From assembly GCA_903910445.1 (NCBI GenBank), contig CAIVZR010000060.1, positions 1-64,000 on the forward strand: a stretch of DNA of 64,000 bases. The letters run 5' to 3'. Source of the stretch: an uncultured Bacteroidota bacterium. GTDB lineage: Bacteria > Bacteroidota > Bacteroidia > UKL13-3. The notes below the pieces were generated by a model. It saw only the letters and a list, made by a program, of their open reading frames with translations. It made no database searches and was not told the DNA's origin. The position numbers and the translations under genes were made by a program. Below, in pieces: positions 37,101 through 43,927 of the stretch (the stretch's first letter is position 1; each line of letters begins with the position of its first letter).

Positions 37101-37887
37101 ATCGAATTGGGTTGGGGGTTGTTTGAGTGGCAGTCCAACGCTCTCTTATAATTCAAATTGCGCCTATCCTGTGCTCTTCTCTGAAATTAATTTCCATCCT
37201 GTAAGTGGCTTTAATGGCGGAGTATGGTTAGAATTACATAACCCAACTTCTTCACAAAAAGTCATCAGCAATATGACGATAAAGAGCAATCAATCGAGTA
37301 TTACCCTTCCTGCTCCCACTACCATTGCTGCGAATGAATATTTAGTACTCGTTCAAAACAAGAGTTTCTTCTCGGCATTGTTTCCATCGGTGACGAATAT
37401 TTTGGAAGTTCCAACTTTACAATTATCCAACCGAGACAAGGTTGAAATTTACAATTTGGAAGGCAATATTATTCACTACGTAAGTTATGATACTATAGCG
37501 CCATGGCCTACTCAAACCGTCTTGGGATACACATTCGAATATGCTGATACTGCGCACAATCCATGGCTTGCACAAAACTGGTTTAGGGGTTGCTTTGCAG
37601 GCACACCAGGAAGAGGATATAGTCTGCCTTGTGGTATCAATGGCATCGCAGAGAAGCAACAAGAAATAAGTTTTGAAGTATATCCAAATCCAAACCAAGG
37701 TAGTTTTAATTTATGGAGTTCGATGGAAGGAACGCTCTCAATTTATAATGTAGATGGCAAATTGATTGAATCGAAAACCATTGGTGATGGCACCACACAT
37801 TTTGATTTACAGTTAATCAAAGGAATATATTTTATCACGCTAAGACATGAGAATCAAATCATGCATAAAAAAGTGGTGATACAATAA
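31147..37887 (+). CDS. Giant CotH and lamin-tail-domain protein with T9SS type A domain
   Basis: 2246 residues. Signal peptide MKIKVLVISFLSFIFLQSSAQ; one lamin-tail domain (about 21-160); a chitobiase-like domain (about 170-245) with IYYTTDGTDPLAGGTQY; a CotH kinase-like region (about 255-640) with GDDNYPASHHSS, GVYDMRERADEQ and LWDNDAVFG; then a beta domain and nine further lamin-tail domains (about 740-2160), each of the form ISEINYNxxxxxDxGxWxEIxN ... NWxxGCxGGSPG. The end, FEVYPNPNQGSFNLW to MHKKVVIQ, is a type A sorting domain. It is therefore Sec-exported, T9SS-secreted and probably surface-bound. CotH proteins are secreted kinase-like enzymes or invasins; the target here is unknown. 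It stands alone with a nearly leaderless promoter. Confidence 0.9.
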   Translation: MKIKVLVISFLSFIFLQSSAQISLNEYCCSNLSTSLDNYNEYNDWIELVNASAIPVDIGGYYVSDDVKDTRKWKIPNGVVIQANGFKIIWADGRNENAGGYLHASFKLTQSKKNPDWILLSDANGNLLERVLIRRHQKGHSIGKIGSNWQIFTSPTPEATNTGVYKSAYASSAIFSKSPGFYAASFRVFLTNPEPNSRIYYTTDGTDPLAGGTQYNSSGILIDSTKVIKAVTYSYNTSILPSFFTFGTFFINVNHTMPVISIAGTDLNTLANGNQSFKPDGSFEFFDKNKVLIETAYGNFNSHGQDSWANDQRSLDYKTRDEMGYNDAIHVKLFALSERNDFQGIILRAAGDDNYPASHHSSNAGSAHIRDAYVQNLAIQGKLDVDARTGEKAIVYLNGKYWGVYDMRERADEQDYTKFYYNQDKYHLQYIETWGSTWSQYGGSQAITDWSAIRSFVMNNNMADSANYALVVANIDLKSLVDYAIVNSVSVCTDWLNYNTGWWRGTDPKGGHKKWGYTLWDNDAVFGFYINYTGVPTNAYTALPCNIESSSLSDPEGHIDLLIKLRQNPTFNQFYISRYIDLFNTTFSSTNMLYNLDSIISLLDPEMTKHANRWFGTYNEWNDNATTLRNYVANRCSVMSSGLNTCYNLSGPYATTFKTIPAGSGQIQVNSLAFANLPYTGKYHGKIDVLLKAIPTKDYIFDYWTAGIDTFKTSAALADARIRIAGIDTIVAHFTARTTLPKLNFTEISYAPEATWNAGSWVELTNHGSTSINISGWKIKQGTWREYTFPQGSTIAAGAHWVLASDSIRFNSLYAGNSFTKKYLAFDLSTNNEALLLVDAAGTEFLNVRYDNKQPWPIAADGAGRNMELINDTINASIASNWRNGCVGGSPGASFQNCNEKIIVSEINYNAGQVIDAGTWFELLNTTSQSINLSGYSIRNKNFENRFLIGSGTIAANGRLVVCNDIAKYSKYFPTQNVITLPLFGLANNGDEIKLYNTADTLVFSVVYDDTLAFTKQGNGTGYTLDYNATTNDYSNGINWEIGCIGGSPNGTKGNCTTGILFTEINYKSAPFNDAGDWFEIKNKSNVSYHMKGWQFTDSTSGGFVIVNDYVLAPNAYLVLAADTVKFKKMYPQVPYVIGNLNFNLSSLGERIIIYDSVGTHISLIDYNDSLPWPSYIDNRGYTMQLRYDTSDFHLGNKWLRGCLGGSPGQAYNPCSDSIIISEFNFSSHPKADAGDWVELWNKGNASVNISNWLFQDNDLKDTFLIPNNTILNAGERLVIVNDSTKFKNIFPNVKGFVGNFSFGLSSIADQLVLRNTNSKLKFGMAYTIDSTWDALASGQGYTLELIKDSFDRSVSTYWASKCPAGSPGKASGTCFESLVLTEINYKSDVVFNTGDWFEVMNNSNIPVNLSSHYLANKDSSQKAVTPIVPTLLFANEYILFANDTIAINKYFPGIKNKMVLPYLLRDTGDAINLYDKNKNPIIKIAFSAQGNWPVMPAGKGFTLESKNYLGNASDPNNWDIGCFGGSPGGAKQNCKINTVISEINYNPKSTENDGSWMEIRNVSLTDTLNLQSMSVYTKSLGIKNTLNSTMRLAPNQYCVIASDSVKFNSIQTAPSKIIYVPGFRISTVADEIGLYDANDRKLYIASYAASEAGLGAANGKGFTLNYIDTAKAFYTTNNWTLACRHGSPGFAPGNCTAPLLISEINYKSHPSFDMGSWIEIKNQGNYSIDLSGWQLKTNTNTYTLSNGLLLKPNQYFIAGSKLQSLKNQYNFSNVITDSIALVLSASETISIFTNDSIKIAEASYNNGANHAIADANGYTLEYSDTASFLYINGCPGGSPGTALQPCSGNIEITEINYNSHQKNKSNDWIEIKSKSTIPVALSNFDLGIENNRSRISSDKFYLVFNEERKVIARSMSDFTKLHSNSNAIENSALNLPDTQATLRIFNIENTMIDSVSYGKGSGWTTDAFNTGRTLEYLGADRNNPSNWVGGCLSGSPTLSYNSNCAYPVLFSEINFHPVSGFNGGVWLELHNPTSSQKVISNMTIKSNQSSITLPAPTTIAANEYLVLVQNKSFFSALFPSVTNILEVPTLQLSNRDKVEIYNLEGNIIHYVSYDTIAPWPTQTVLGYTFEYADTAHNPWLAQNWFRGCFAGTPGRGYSLPCGINGIAEKQQEISFEVYPNPNQGSFNLWSSMEGTLSIYNVDGKLIESKTIGDGTTHFDLQLIKGIYFITLRHENQIMHKKVVIQ

Positions 37888-37903
37888 TTATTGAAGCGTA
37901 ATC

Positions 37904-40597
37904 TTAGTAGTAACGTGCGTCGAATCGTCGTGTCACTTTTAAGTCTTGTAAGAGCGATGATTTCGCTTGTAGTCCGAAATTGAATCCTCTTCTTTCTCCA
38001 AAAGGAATGATATTGATACGCATATCCCAGCAATGTAAATTACGATAGAGATCGAGTGATACATATTGTAATTCCATTTTTGAAGGATCCATCACCATGC
38101 TACCTGCGATTTTCCAATTGGCAGTAACACTAAAATCGCCATTCATGCTGATGCTGTGTCGCTCGCGCACTAAACTCGAATTCTGCACCAATTGTGGTGC
38201 GGCAGTATAATCGAAGTTATAATTGAAATTCAAATTCCATGGGATATTGAAATCGATATAGTTGGTAGGATGATTATTTACATCATTCAATTCTTGGGCA
38301 CTTCCTTTGGTGCTTGTTTTTTTCTTGAGTGATTCGGAATTCAAACTAAACACCATTCCCGCGTGTAATGTTTGCATACGTGCTAGCTTATGTCCGGGCG
38401 CCGTCACCAAATACTTATCAATACTATGTTCTATATTACCACTGCTATCAACCATATATGGATTAAAGCTGCTGCTAATATTGATATTTATTTTCTTTAG
38501 AATATTTGTCCCCGCTGAAAAGCTAATATTTCCAAGCTTCATAGAGTCGGCCAAGAAATTATAACCAGTACTAAAATTAAAGAAATCAATAAGCATTAAT
38601 TTTTTAGTTCCTGTAACTGTATCCTTTTTATTTTTCCATTTACTCTCTAAATTATTTCCCAAGCTAATTCCTATTGCAGCCGATTTACCCAATGCTGGCG
38701 AGCCATACACGCCTTGTTCAAAGAGGCTATAACTTGTAGAGAGCTTTCGGGTAGTATCGTTGAGCACACCCACATTACGATAATATCCATATTTTGATTC
38801 ACTATAATCGGGGTGATAACCAAATCCAATAGCGGGCGTGATGACGTGACGAATGGCAATGAGTTTGGTATGATAGAAGTTGAACTTCCCAAAAATACGA
38901 GTACTCATGCCTAAGTTAAAACTGTAATCGATGGGGGCTTTCAAACCATAGTTCGTGTTTACTTGAATACTATCTCCAGTTTGATTATAGTTTCCTTTCT
39001 GAATTAATGTCTTCTCGATACTATTAAAATAAAAGCGTTGGTTGAATGTTACACTCGGCGATACATTCAAGTACTTCAATACATTCACCGACGTTCCTAA
39101 TGGGATGCTGTGCATGAATCCATTTTTTAAATACTTGCGCAAGGTATCCGGTTGATATTGAGCTTTTGTATAAAATACGGAGTCGTTCGTGGCTAATGAA
39201 TTAGTGAATTGCAAATTATAATTCGTGCTAATTCTCTCGTACCAGCGCAGTCCGCCGATATGTTCATTAAAACGAAAAGGGTAAATATTATTTACGTAGA
39301 ACTGCCCCGAAGGCAAGGTCATATTCACCAAATGAGTTAAAGTATTTTGTGAATGATTGGCAGTTAAAGAGAGGAGCATCTTACCTTTCAGAAACGATTT
39401 GGAGTAACTAATATTTGAACGTACCTCATTATTTAAGAAGTCGCTGCTATTGGTAGTATTTCTTCTAAGGTAGTTGCCCGCCACACCCCCACTCGATAAA
39501 TTCACATTGGCAGAGAAGGTAGTTCCAGGATGGGTGGTGGTATTGATATTGTGATTCCAGGTTAGAAAAAACTGTTTGCTTGTAGTTTGCTCATCCGTTT
39601 TTGGCTCCCCATATTTGTTTACCGAGTAATTGAAATTTATGCCTCCATTAAACCGATATCGTTTGGTGTAGGATGATGCCACACTTCCTATCCAACTTCC
39701 TTTACTAAAGATACTCCCAGTTACGCGCATATCTGCATACTCTTTAATATGGAAATAATAGCCACCATCGAGTAATCCAAAACCACGGCCATTGGGCGAT
39801 TCTTCATTAGCGAAACGTGGAATTACGATTCCATTTCTTTGTCCTTTAGTAATTGGAAAAAAACCAAAAGGAATCACCAATGGGGTGGGTACATCGCCAA
39901 TCACCAGATAGGCTGGACCTGTAACTATTTGTTTGTTAGGAATTAATTTTACTTTGCTTATATCGATTTGAAAATGCGGGTGTTCGGCATCGCAGGTGGT
40001 ATACCATCCATGTTTCAGGAAGATGGTTTCGTCGGTATTTCTCTTCACCGTTTCGCCATATAGATAACCTTCCCCTTGCTTGGTTCGCACACTCTTCATC
40101 TTTCCCTTCTTGCTATTGAAATCGTAGATAAGGGTATCGGAAGTGTAGGGCTCATTGGCGATGGTAAGGATAGGGCGACCTAAAATTGAATCGGTGAATG
40201 TATCGAGGATACCATAGGCATACAATTGGTTCTTTTTCCAATCCATCATGATGTATGCAGCCTCTACTTTCAAGTTCTCATATTCCATCACTGCATTCGT
40301 CACCAAGTATAGCTTGCGGTTTTTGATATCAAAATAACAACTATCGGTAGCATGATATGTGATTTTTGATTTCGGCGCGTCCTTAGAAATTTTAATTTTA
40401 AGAGAATCTTTTTTGATACTACTATCTATCTTGATTGAATCGAGTGGTGCAGAAAAGTGAGTAGTATGATGAATTGAAGTTGTTGCGGAAAAAACGTACA
40501 ATACAACAAACATTAACAACGCAAAGGGGATAAGTCGGGCTATTGCACGTAAGTTATCGAGGTATTTTGTGTTAACTTTGATGTTTATAAAACGCAT
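37904..40597 (-). CDS. lptD: LPS-assembly protein LptD
   Basis: 897 residues. A hydrophobic N-terminal segment (about 21-40) serves as signal. An OstA/LptA-like N-terminal domain (about 75-260) has LYLVTNAVMEYENLKVEAAYIMMDW and the TCDAEHPHFQIDISKVKLIP/YLVIGDVPTPLVIPFGFFP block typical of Bacteroidota LptD; the rest (about 270-897) is a large beta-barrel of alternating strands. LptD with LptE inserts lipopolysaccharide into the outer leaflet. It is transcribed divergently from the amidase gene; only 5 bp separate the two start codons, so its 5' end overlaps the amidase promoter. The start ATG at 40597 is retained because no better one precedes the signal segment. Confidence 0.88.
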   Translation of the reverse strand: MRFINIKVNTKYLDNLRAIARLIPFALLMFVVLYVFSATTSIHHTTHFSAPLDSIKIDSSIKKDSLKIKISKDAPKSKITYHATDSCYFDIKNRKLYLVTNAVMEYENLKVEAAYIMMDWKKNQLYAYGILDTFTDSILGRPILTIANEPYTSDTLIYDFNSKKGKMKSVRTKQGEGYLYGETVKRNTDETIFLKHGWYTTCDAEHPHFQIDISKVKLIPNKQIVTGPAYLVIGDVPTPLVIPFGFFPITKGQRNGIVIPRFANEESPNGRGFGLLDGGYYFHIKEYADMRVTGSIFSKGSWIGSVASSYTKRYRFNGGINFNYSVNKYGEPKTDEQTTSKQFFLTWNHNINTTTHPGTTFSANVNLSSGGVAGNYLRRNTTNSSDFLNNEVRSNISYSKSFLKGKMLLSLTANHSQNTLTHLVNMTLPSGQFYVNNIYPFRFNEHIGGLRWYERISTNYNLQFTNSLATNDSVFYTKAQYQPDTLRKYLKNGFMHSIPLGTSVNVLKYLNVSPSVTFNQRFYFNSIEKTLIQKGNYNQTGDSIQVNTNYGLKAPIDYSFNLGMSTRIFGKFNFYHTKLIAIRHVITPAIGFGYHPDYSESKYGYYRNVGVLNDTTRKLSTSYSLFEQGVYGSPALGKSAAIGISLGNNLESKWKNKKDTVTGTKKLMLIDFFNFSTGYNFLADSMKLGNISFSAGTNILKKININISSSFNPYMVDSSGNIEHSIDKYLVTAPGHKLARMQTLHAGMVFSLNSESLKKKTSTKGSAQELNDVNNHPTNYIDFNIPWNLNFNYNFDYTAAPQLVQNSSLVRERHSISMNGDFSVTANWKIAGSMVMDPSKMELQYVSLDLYRNLHCWDMRINIIPFGERRGFNFGLQAKSSLLQDLKVTRRFDARYY
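40573..40580 (+). promoter_or_regulatory. -7 box TAACTTTG of the amidase gene, inside the lptD 5' end
   Basis: Perfect TAnnTTTG, 22 nt before the GTG start at 40603, within codons 6-9 of the divergent lptD gene. Confidence 0.6.
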
Positions 40598-40602
40598 CCC
40601 TG

Positions 40603-41412
40603 GTGGTTCAATTTCAGATTCGATATTTTCCTTTAAAAGCCTTACTAATTATAGGTTTTGCAGCTGCATGCACCCTGCTGGTTTCTTCCTTCCGCTCGCT
40701 ACCAAAACCGTACAAATATACATTGAAAACAATTGTAATTGATCCCGGTCATGGAGGCACCGATCCTGGATGCATTACAACCAATGCTCAGGAGAAGACG
40801 ATTGCATTGCAAGTGTCGTTGAAATTAGGGAAAATTTTGATGGATAGTTTACCTGGGATGAATGTAATCTTCACTCGTAAAACCGACAAATTTGTTGATT
40901 TGAATGAACGTGCCGTGATGGCCAATAAAGCCAAGGCCGATTTATTTCTTTGTATCCATGTAAACACCAGTGGAAGTACTTCTGCCTATGGCACCGAATC
41001 GTATGCCATGGGGTTGCATAAAACAGAAGGAAATTTGGCAGTTGCCAAACGTGAGAATGAAGTAATTTTATTAGAAAAAGATTACAAAGAAAAATACGAA
41101 GGCTTCGACCCCAATTCTCCTGAGAGCAATATTATCTTCACCATGAATCAGAATGCGTTTCTGAACCAGAGCTTGAATTTGGCGGCCAAGATTGAAAATG
41201 AGTTTAAGAAATCAAAACGATTCAGCCGGGGTGTGAAACAAGCGGGGTTTTTGGTTTTATGGAAATGCAGTATGCCAAGCGTTCTTTGTGAAACAGGCTT
41301 TATAAGCAACCCTACCGAACGGGCATATATCACCAACGACTCCTGCCAAAACATCATTGCACAAAATCTTTATAGAGCCATTAAAAACTATAAGATTAGC
41401 GTAGAGAAATAA
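40603..41412 (+). CDS. N-acetylmuramoyl-L-alanine amidase (AmiC type)
   Basis: 269 residues. A zinc amidase (Amidase_3) that cuts the bond between MurNAc and the stem peptide. It has an N-terminal hydrophobic segment (about 11-30), so it is membrane-anchored or exported. Zinc ligands and catalytic residues are all visible: H50 in VIDPGHGG, E64 in NAQEKT, H119 in LCIHVNTS and catalytic E230 in SVLCETGF. No SPOR or LysM domain. The start is a GTG at 40603; no in-frame ATG is available upstream. It lies head to head with lptD, putting two envelope functions on one shared intergenic point. Confidence 0.92.
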   Translation: MVQFQIRYFPLKALLIIGFAAACTLLVSSFRSLPKPYKYTLKTIVIDPGHGGTDPGCITTNAQEKTIALQVSLKLGKILMDSLPGMNVIFTRKTDKFVDLNERAVMANKAKADLFLCIHVNTSGSTSAYGTESYAMGLHKTEGNLAVAKRENEVILLEKDYKEKYEGFDPNSPESNIIFTMNQNAFLNQSLNLAAKIENEFKKSKRFSRGVKQAGFLVLWKCSMPSVLCETGFISNPTERAYITNDSCQNIIAQNLYRAIKNYKISVEK

Positions 41413-41500
41413 TTTTATTCCCTCCACCCCAAAATAATTTCCAATCCTTCATTTGGATTTTAGAATTTGATTTTCAATAATAAATTCACAAAAAACCACA

Positions 41501-41545
41501 GCGTAGTTTAATTATAATAGCTATAAGTGAAACATTTGTTTAACT
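41501..41545 (+). repeat. Degenerate copy of the second palindromic cassette
   Basis: GCGTAGTTTAATTATAATAG followed by a decayed hairpin aligns with the well-formed copy at 41636-41718; the trailing sequence to about 41590 aligns with that copy's second hairpin. Confidence 0.6.
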
Positions 41546-41635
41546 TTGGATTATATTCCTAACCCTTACGTTTGTGGAAGGATTCTACAACCAAATTTAT
41601 GGATCGTAGAAAATAATTCGATTGAAAATTGTATT

Positions 41636-41718
41636 AACTACGGAGTAGTTCAACAATAATAGCCATAGGTGAAACCTATGGTTAAATGATGTACTCTATT
41701 CCCAACCCCAACGGGGTT
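41636..41718 (+). repeat. Palindromic cassette, direct copy
   Basis: Three hairpins in series: AACTAC-GGA-GTAGTT (41636-41650), CCATAGGT-GAA-ACCTATGG (41663-41681) and AACCCC-AAC-GGGGTT (41704-41718). The 41413-42093 gap has no gene; besides the cassettes and the htpG promoter it is plain AT-rich sequence. Confidence 0.88.
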
Positions 41719-41798
41719 GAACTATAAAAGATATTTGTCAATTCAAATATTCCTGTATTAACTCACTTATTCAATTTTAATTGCATTTGAGAAATGTT

Positions 41799-41884
41799 GA
41801 ACCCTTCCAGGGTTCTGTTCTTGGGTGCATTCGTCTACCATAGGTTTCACCTATGGCTATTGTTGTTCAACTGCTTCGCAGTTG
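41799..41884 (-). repeat. Palindromic cassette, inverted copy
   Basis: The same three-hairpin order on the opposite strand: GAACCC/GGGTTC (41799-41815), CCATAGGT-TTC-ACCTATGG (41838-41856) and CAACTGC-TTC-GCAGTTG (41868-41884). It forms a large imperfect inverted repeat with the copy at 41636-41718. Confidence 0.88.
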
Positions 41885-42035
41885 TGAAGTAATAACCAAA
41901 TCGCAAATTTGAAAGCATCACCTTTTACTATCAAGGAATACTCCTATTTATTATATTCATAGTTTATAAATTTAATAGCTCATAAAATATTTTTATTGCC
42001 TGATTTCCCCAACTTAAATTATTCATTTTATAATC

Positions 42036-42067
42036 TTGACATTTTAGGCTGTTTCGACGTATCTTTG
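42036..42067 (+). promoter_or_regulatory. htpG promoter
   Basis: TATCTTTG (42060-42067) matches the -7 consensus; TTGAC (42036-42040) supplies a -33 with about 21 bp spacing. The ATG follows 26 nt later. No CIRCE-type inverted repeat was seen. Confidence 0.65.
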
Positions 42068-42093
42068 CGCCTCAAAATTTAAGTTTATAAATC

Positions 42094-43902
42094 ATGATTC
42101 AACAAGGCAATATTTCGGTAAGTACCGAGAACATTTTTCCAATTATAAAGAAGTTTTTATATAGTGATCACGATATTTTCTTGCGTGAGTTAATTAGTAA
42201 TGCTGTTGATGCCACTCAAAAATTACAGACCTTGAGTCGTATTGGGGATGTAAGTGGTGAATTGGGCGATCTTAAAATTGAAATCGTATTGGATGAAGCG
42301 GCAGGAACGATTACGGTGAAGGATAAAGGTTTGGGAATGACGGCTGAGGAAATCAATAAATACATCAATCAGGTAGCATTCTCTGGAGCCAAGGAGTTTG
42401 TTGAAAAGTATAACGATAAGCTGGAGCAAAATCAAATCATTGGTCATTTCGGATTGGGATTTTACAGTGCGTTTATGGTTTCTTCGAAAGTGGAAATTGT
42501 AACGAAAAGCTTTAAAACTGATGATGCAGCAAAATGGTCATGCGATGGAAGCACCACCTATACCATCGAAGAAGATTCACGTACCGAAAGAGGAACAGAT
42601 ATCATCCTTTATATCAACGATGAGAGCAAGGAGTTTCTTGAAAAATCGAGAATACAAACTATCCTAAGCAAATTTTGTAAATTCTTACCTGTAGAAATTG
42701 AATTTGATGGCAAGGTGGTAAACAATCCAAACCCAATATGGAAAAAGAAACCAGCCGATTTAAAAACCGAAGACTACGAAAATTTTTATAGTGAACTTTA
42801 TCCATTTAGTGAAGCCCCATTATTTTGGATTCATTTAAATGTAGAGGTGCCTTTCACTTTGAATGGTATCTTATATTTCCCAAAAGTAAAACCCGATGTA
42901 GAGCCACAACGAAATAAAATACAGCTTTACAGCAACCAGGTATTTGTAACAGACGACGTGAAAGATGTGGTACCTGAATTCTTAATGCTATTGCATGGTG
43001 TTATTGATAGTCCGGATATCCCGCTCAATGTAAGTCGCAGCTACTTACAAGGGGATGCACGCGTAAAGCAAGTGAACCAGTACATCACACGTAAGGTAGC
43101 TGATAAATTAGATGAGATGTTCCGCAACGAACGCGAAGTATATGAGAACAAATGGGAAAGCATTAATCTCTTCGTGAAATACGGAATGATCAGTGAAGAG
43201 AAATTCGCTGAGAAAGCCCGTAAATTTTGCCTTCTTACCGATATCGATAATGTAAACTATACCATAGATGAGTATATCGAAAAAATCAAACCACTTCAAA
43301 CCGATAAGGATCAAAAATTAGTATTGCTTTATACTACAGATAGCACCAAGCAACACACTTATATTGCCAATGTTCAACGCAAAGGCTATAGTGTATTGAA
43401 CTTAAACGGTATGCTCGATAATCATTTTGTACAGCATCTCGAAACAAAGGTGGAGAATATCATCTTGAAACGTGTAGATGCTGATACCATTGATAAACTG
43501 GTGGATAAAGATGAGAAGCCGGTAAGTATCCTGAGTGAAGAGGAGGAAAAACAATTAAAGGTACTGTTAGACGCGAAGGTTGCTGGTACGGCTTATACTG
43601 TTGAAACCAAGGCATTGAGCAGCGACGATGATTTTATTACCATCACCAAGCCAGAGTTCGAGCAACGTATGAAAACCATGAGTCAGATGGGCGGTATGAA
43701 TTTCTTTGGCGCTTTGCCAGATACATATAAGGTGCAAGTGAATACCAACCATCCACTGGCTAATAAAGTGATTCATGAAACCAATACCGACCTGCAATCG
43801 AAAATTATTATGCAGAGCATCGATTTGGCTAAGTTATCGCAAGGAACATTGCAGGGAGAAGAATTGACTAACTTCATCAAGAGAAGTTCTGAGATGATGT
43901 AA
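42094..43902 (+). CDS. htpG: Molecular chaperone HtpG (Hsp90)
   Basis: 602 residues, full length for the shorter Bacteroidota Hsp90. The N-terminal GHKL ATPase domain has FLRELISNAVDATQKL (catalytic Glu and Mg-binding Asn), the DKGLGMT lid motif, and the IGHFGLGFYSAFMVS glycine-rich loop; the middle domain carries NVSRSYLQGDARVKQV with the conserved Arg; the C-terminal dimerisation domain follows from about 500. It folds client proteins in the cytoplasm. It stands alone with its own promoter and converges on the type B secreted protein gene. Confidence 0.97.
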   Translation: MIQQGNISVSTENIFPIIKKFLYSDHDIFLRELISNAVDATQKLQTLSRIGDVSGELGDLKIEIVLDEAAGTITVKDKGLGMTAEEINKYINQVAFSGAKEFVEKYNDKLEQNQIIGHFGLGFYSAFMVSSKVEIVTKSFKTDDAAKWSCDGSTTYTIEEDSRTERGTDIILYINDESKEFLEKSRIQTILSKFCKFLPVEIEFDGKVVNNPNPIWKKKPADLKTEDYENFYSELYPFSEAPLFWIHLNVEVPFTLNGILYFPKVKPDVEPQRNKIQLYSNQVFVTDDVKDVVPEFLMLLHGVIDSPDIPLNVSRSYLQGDARVKQVNQYITRKVADKLDEMFRNEREVYENKWESINLFVKYGMISEEKFAEKARKFCLLTDIDNVNYTIDEYIEKIKPLQTDKDQKLVLLYTTDSTKQHTYIANVQRKGYSVLNLNGMLDNHFVQHLETKVENIILKRVDADTIDKLVDKDEKPVSILSEEEEKQLKVLLDAKVAGTAYTVETKALSSDDDFITITKPEFEQRMKTMSQMGGMNFFGALPDTYKVQVNTNHPLANKVIHETNTDLQSKIIMQSIDLAKLSQGTLQGEELTNFIKRSSEMM

Positions 43903-43927
43903 TCGAATGAATTTGATTTGATGAATA

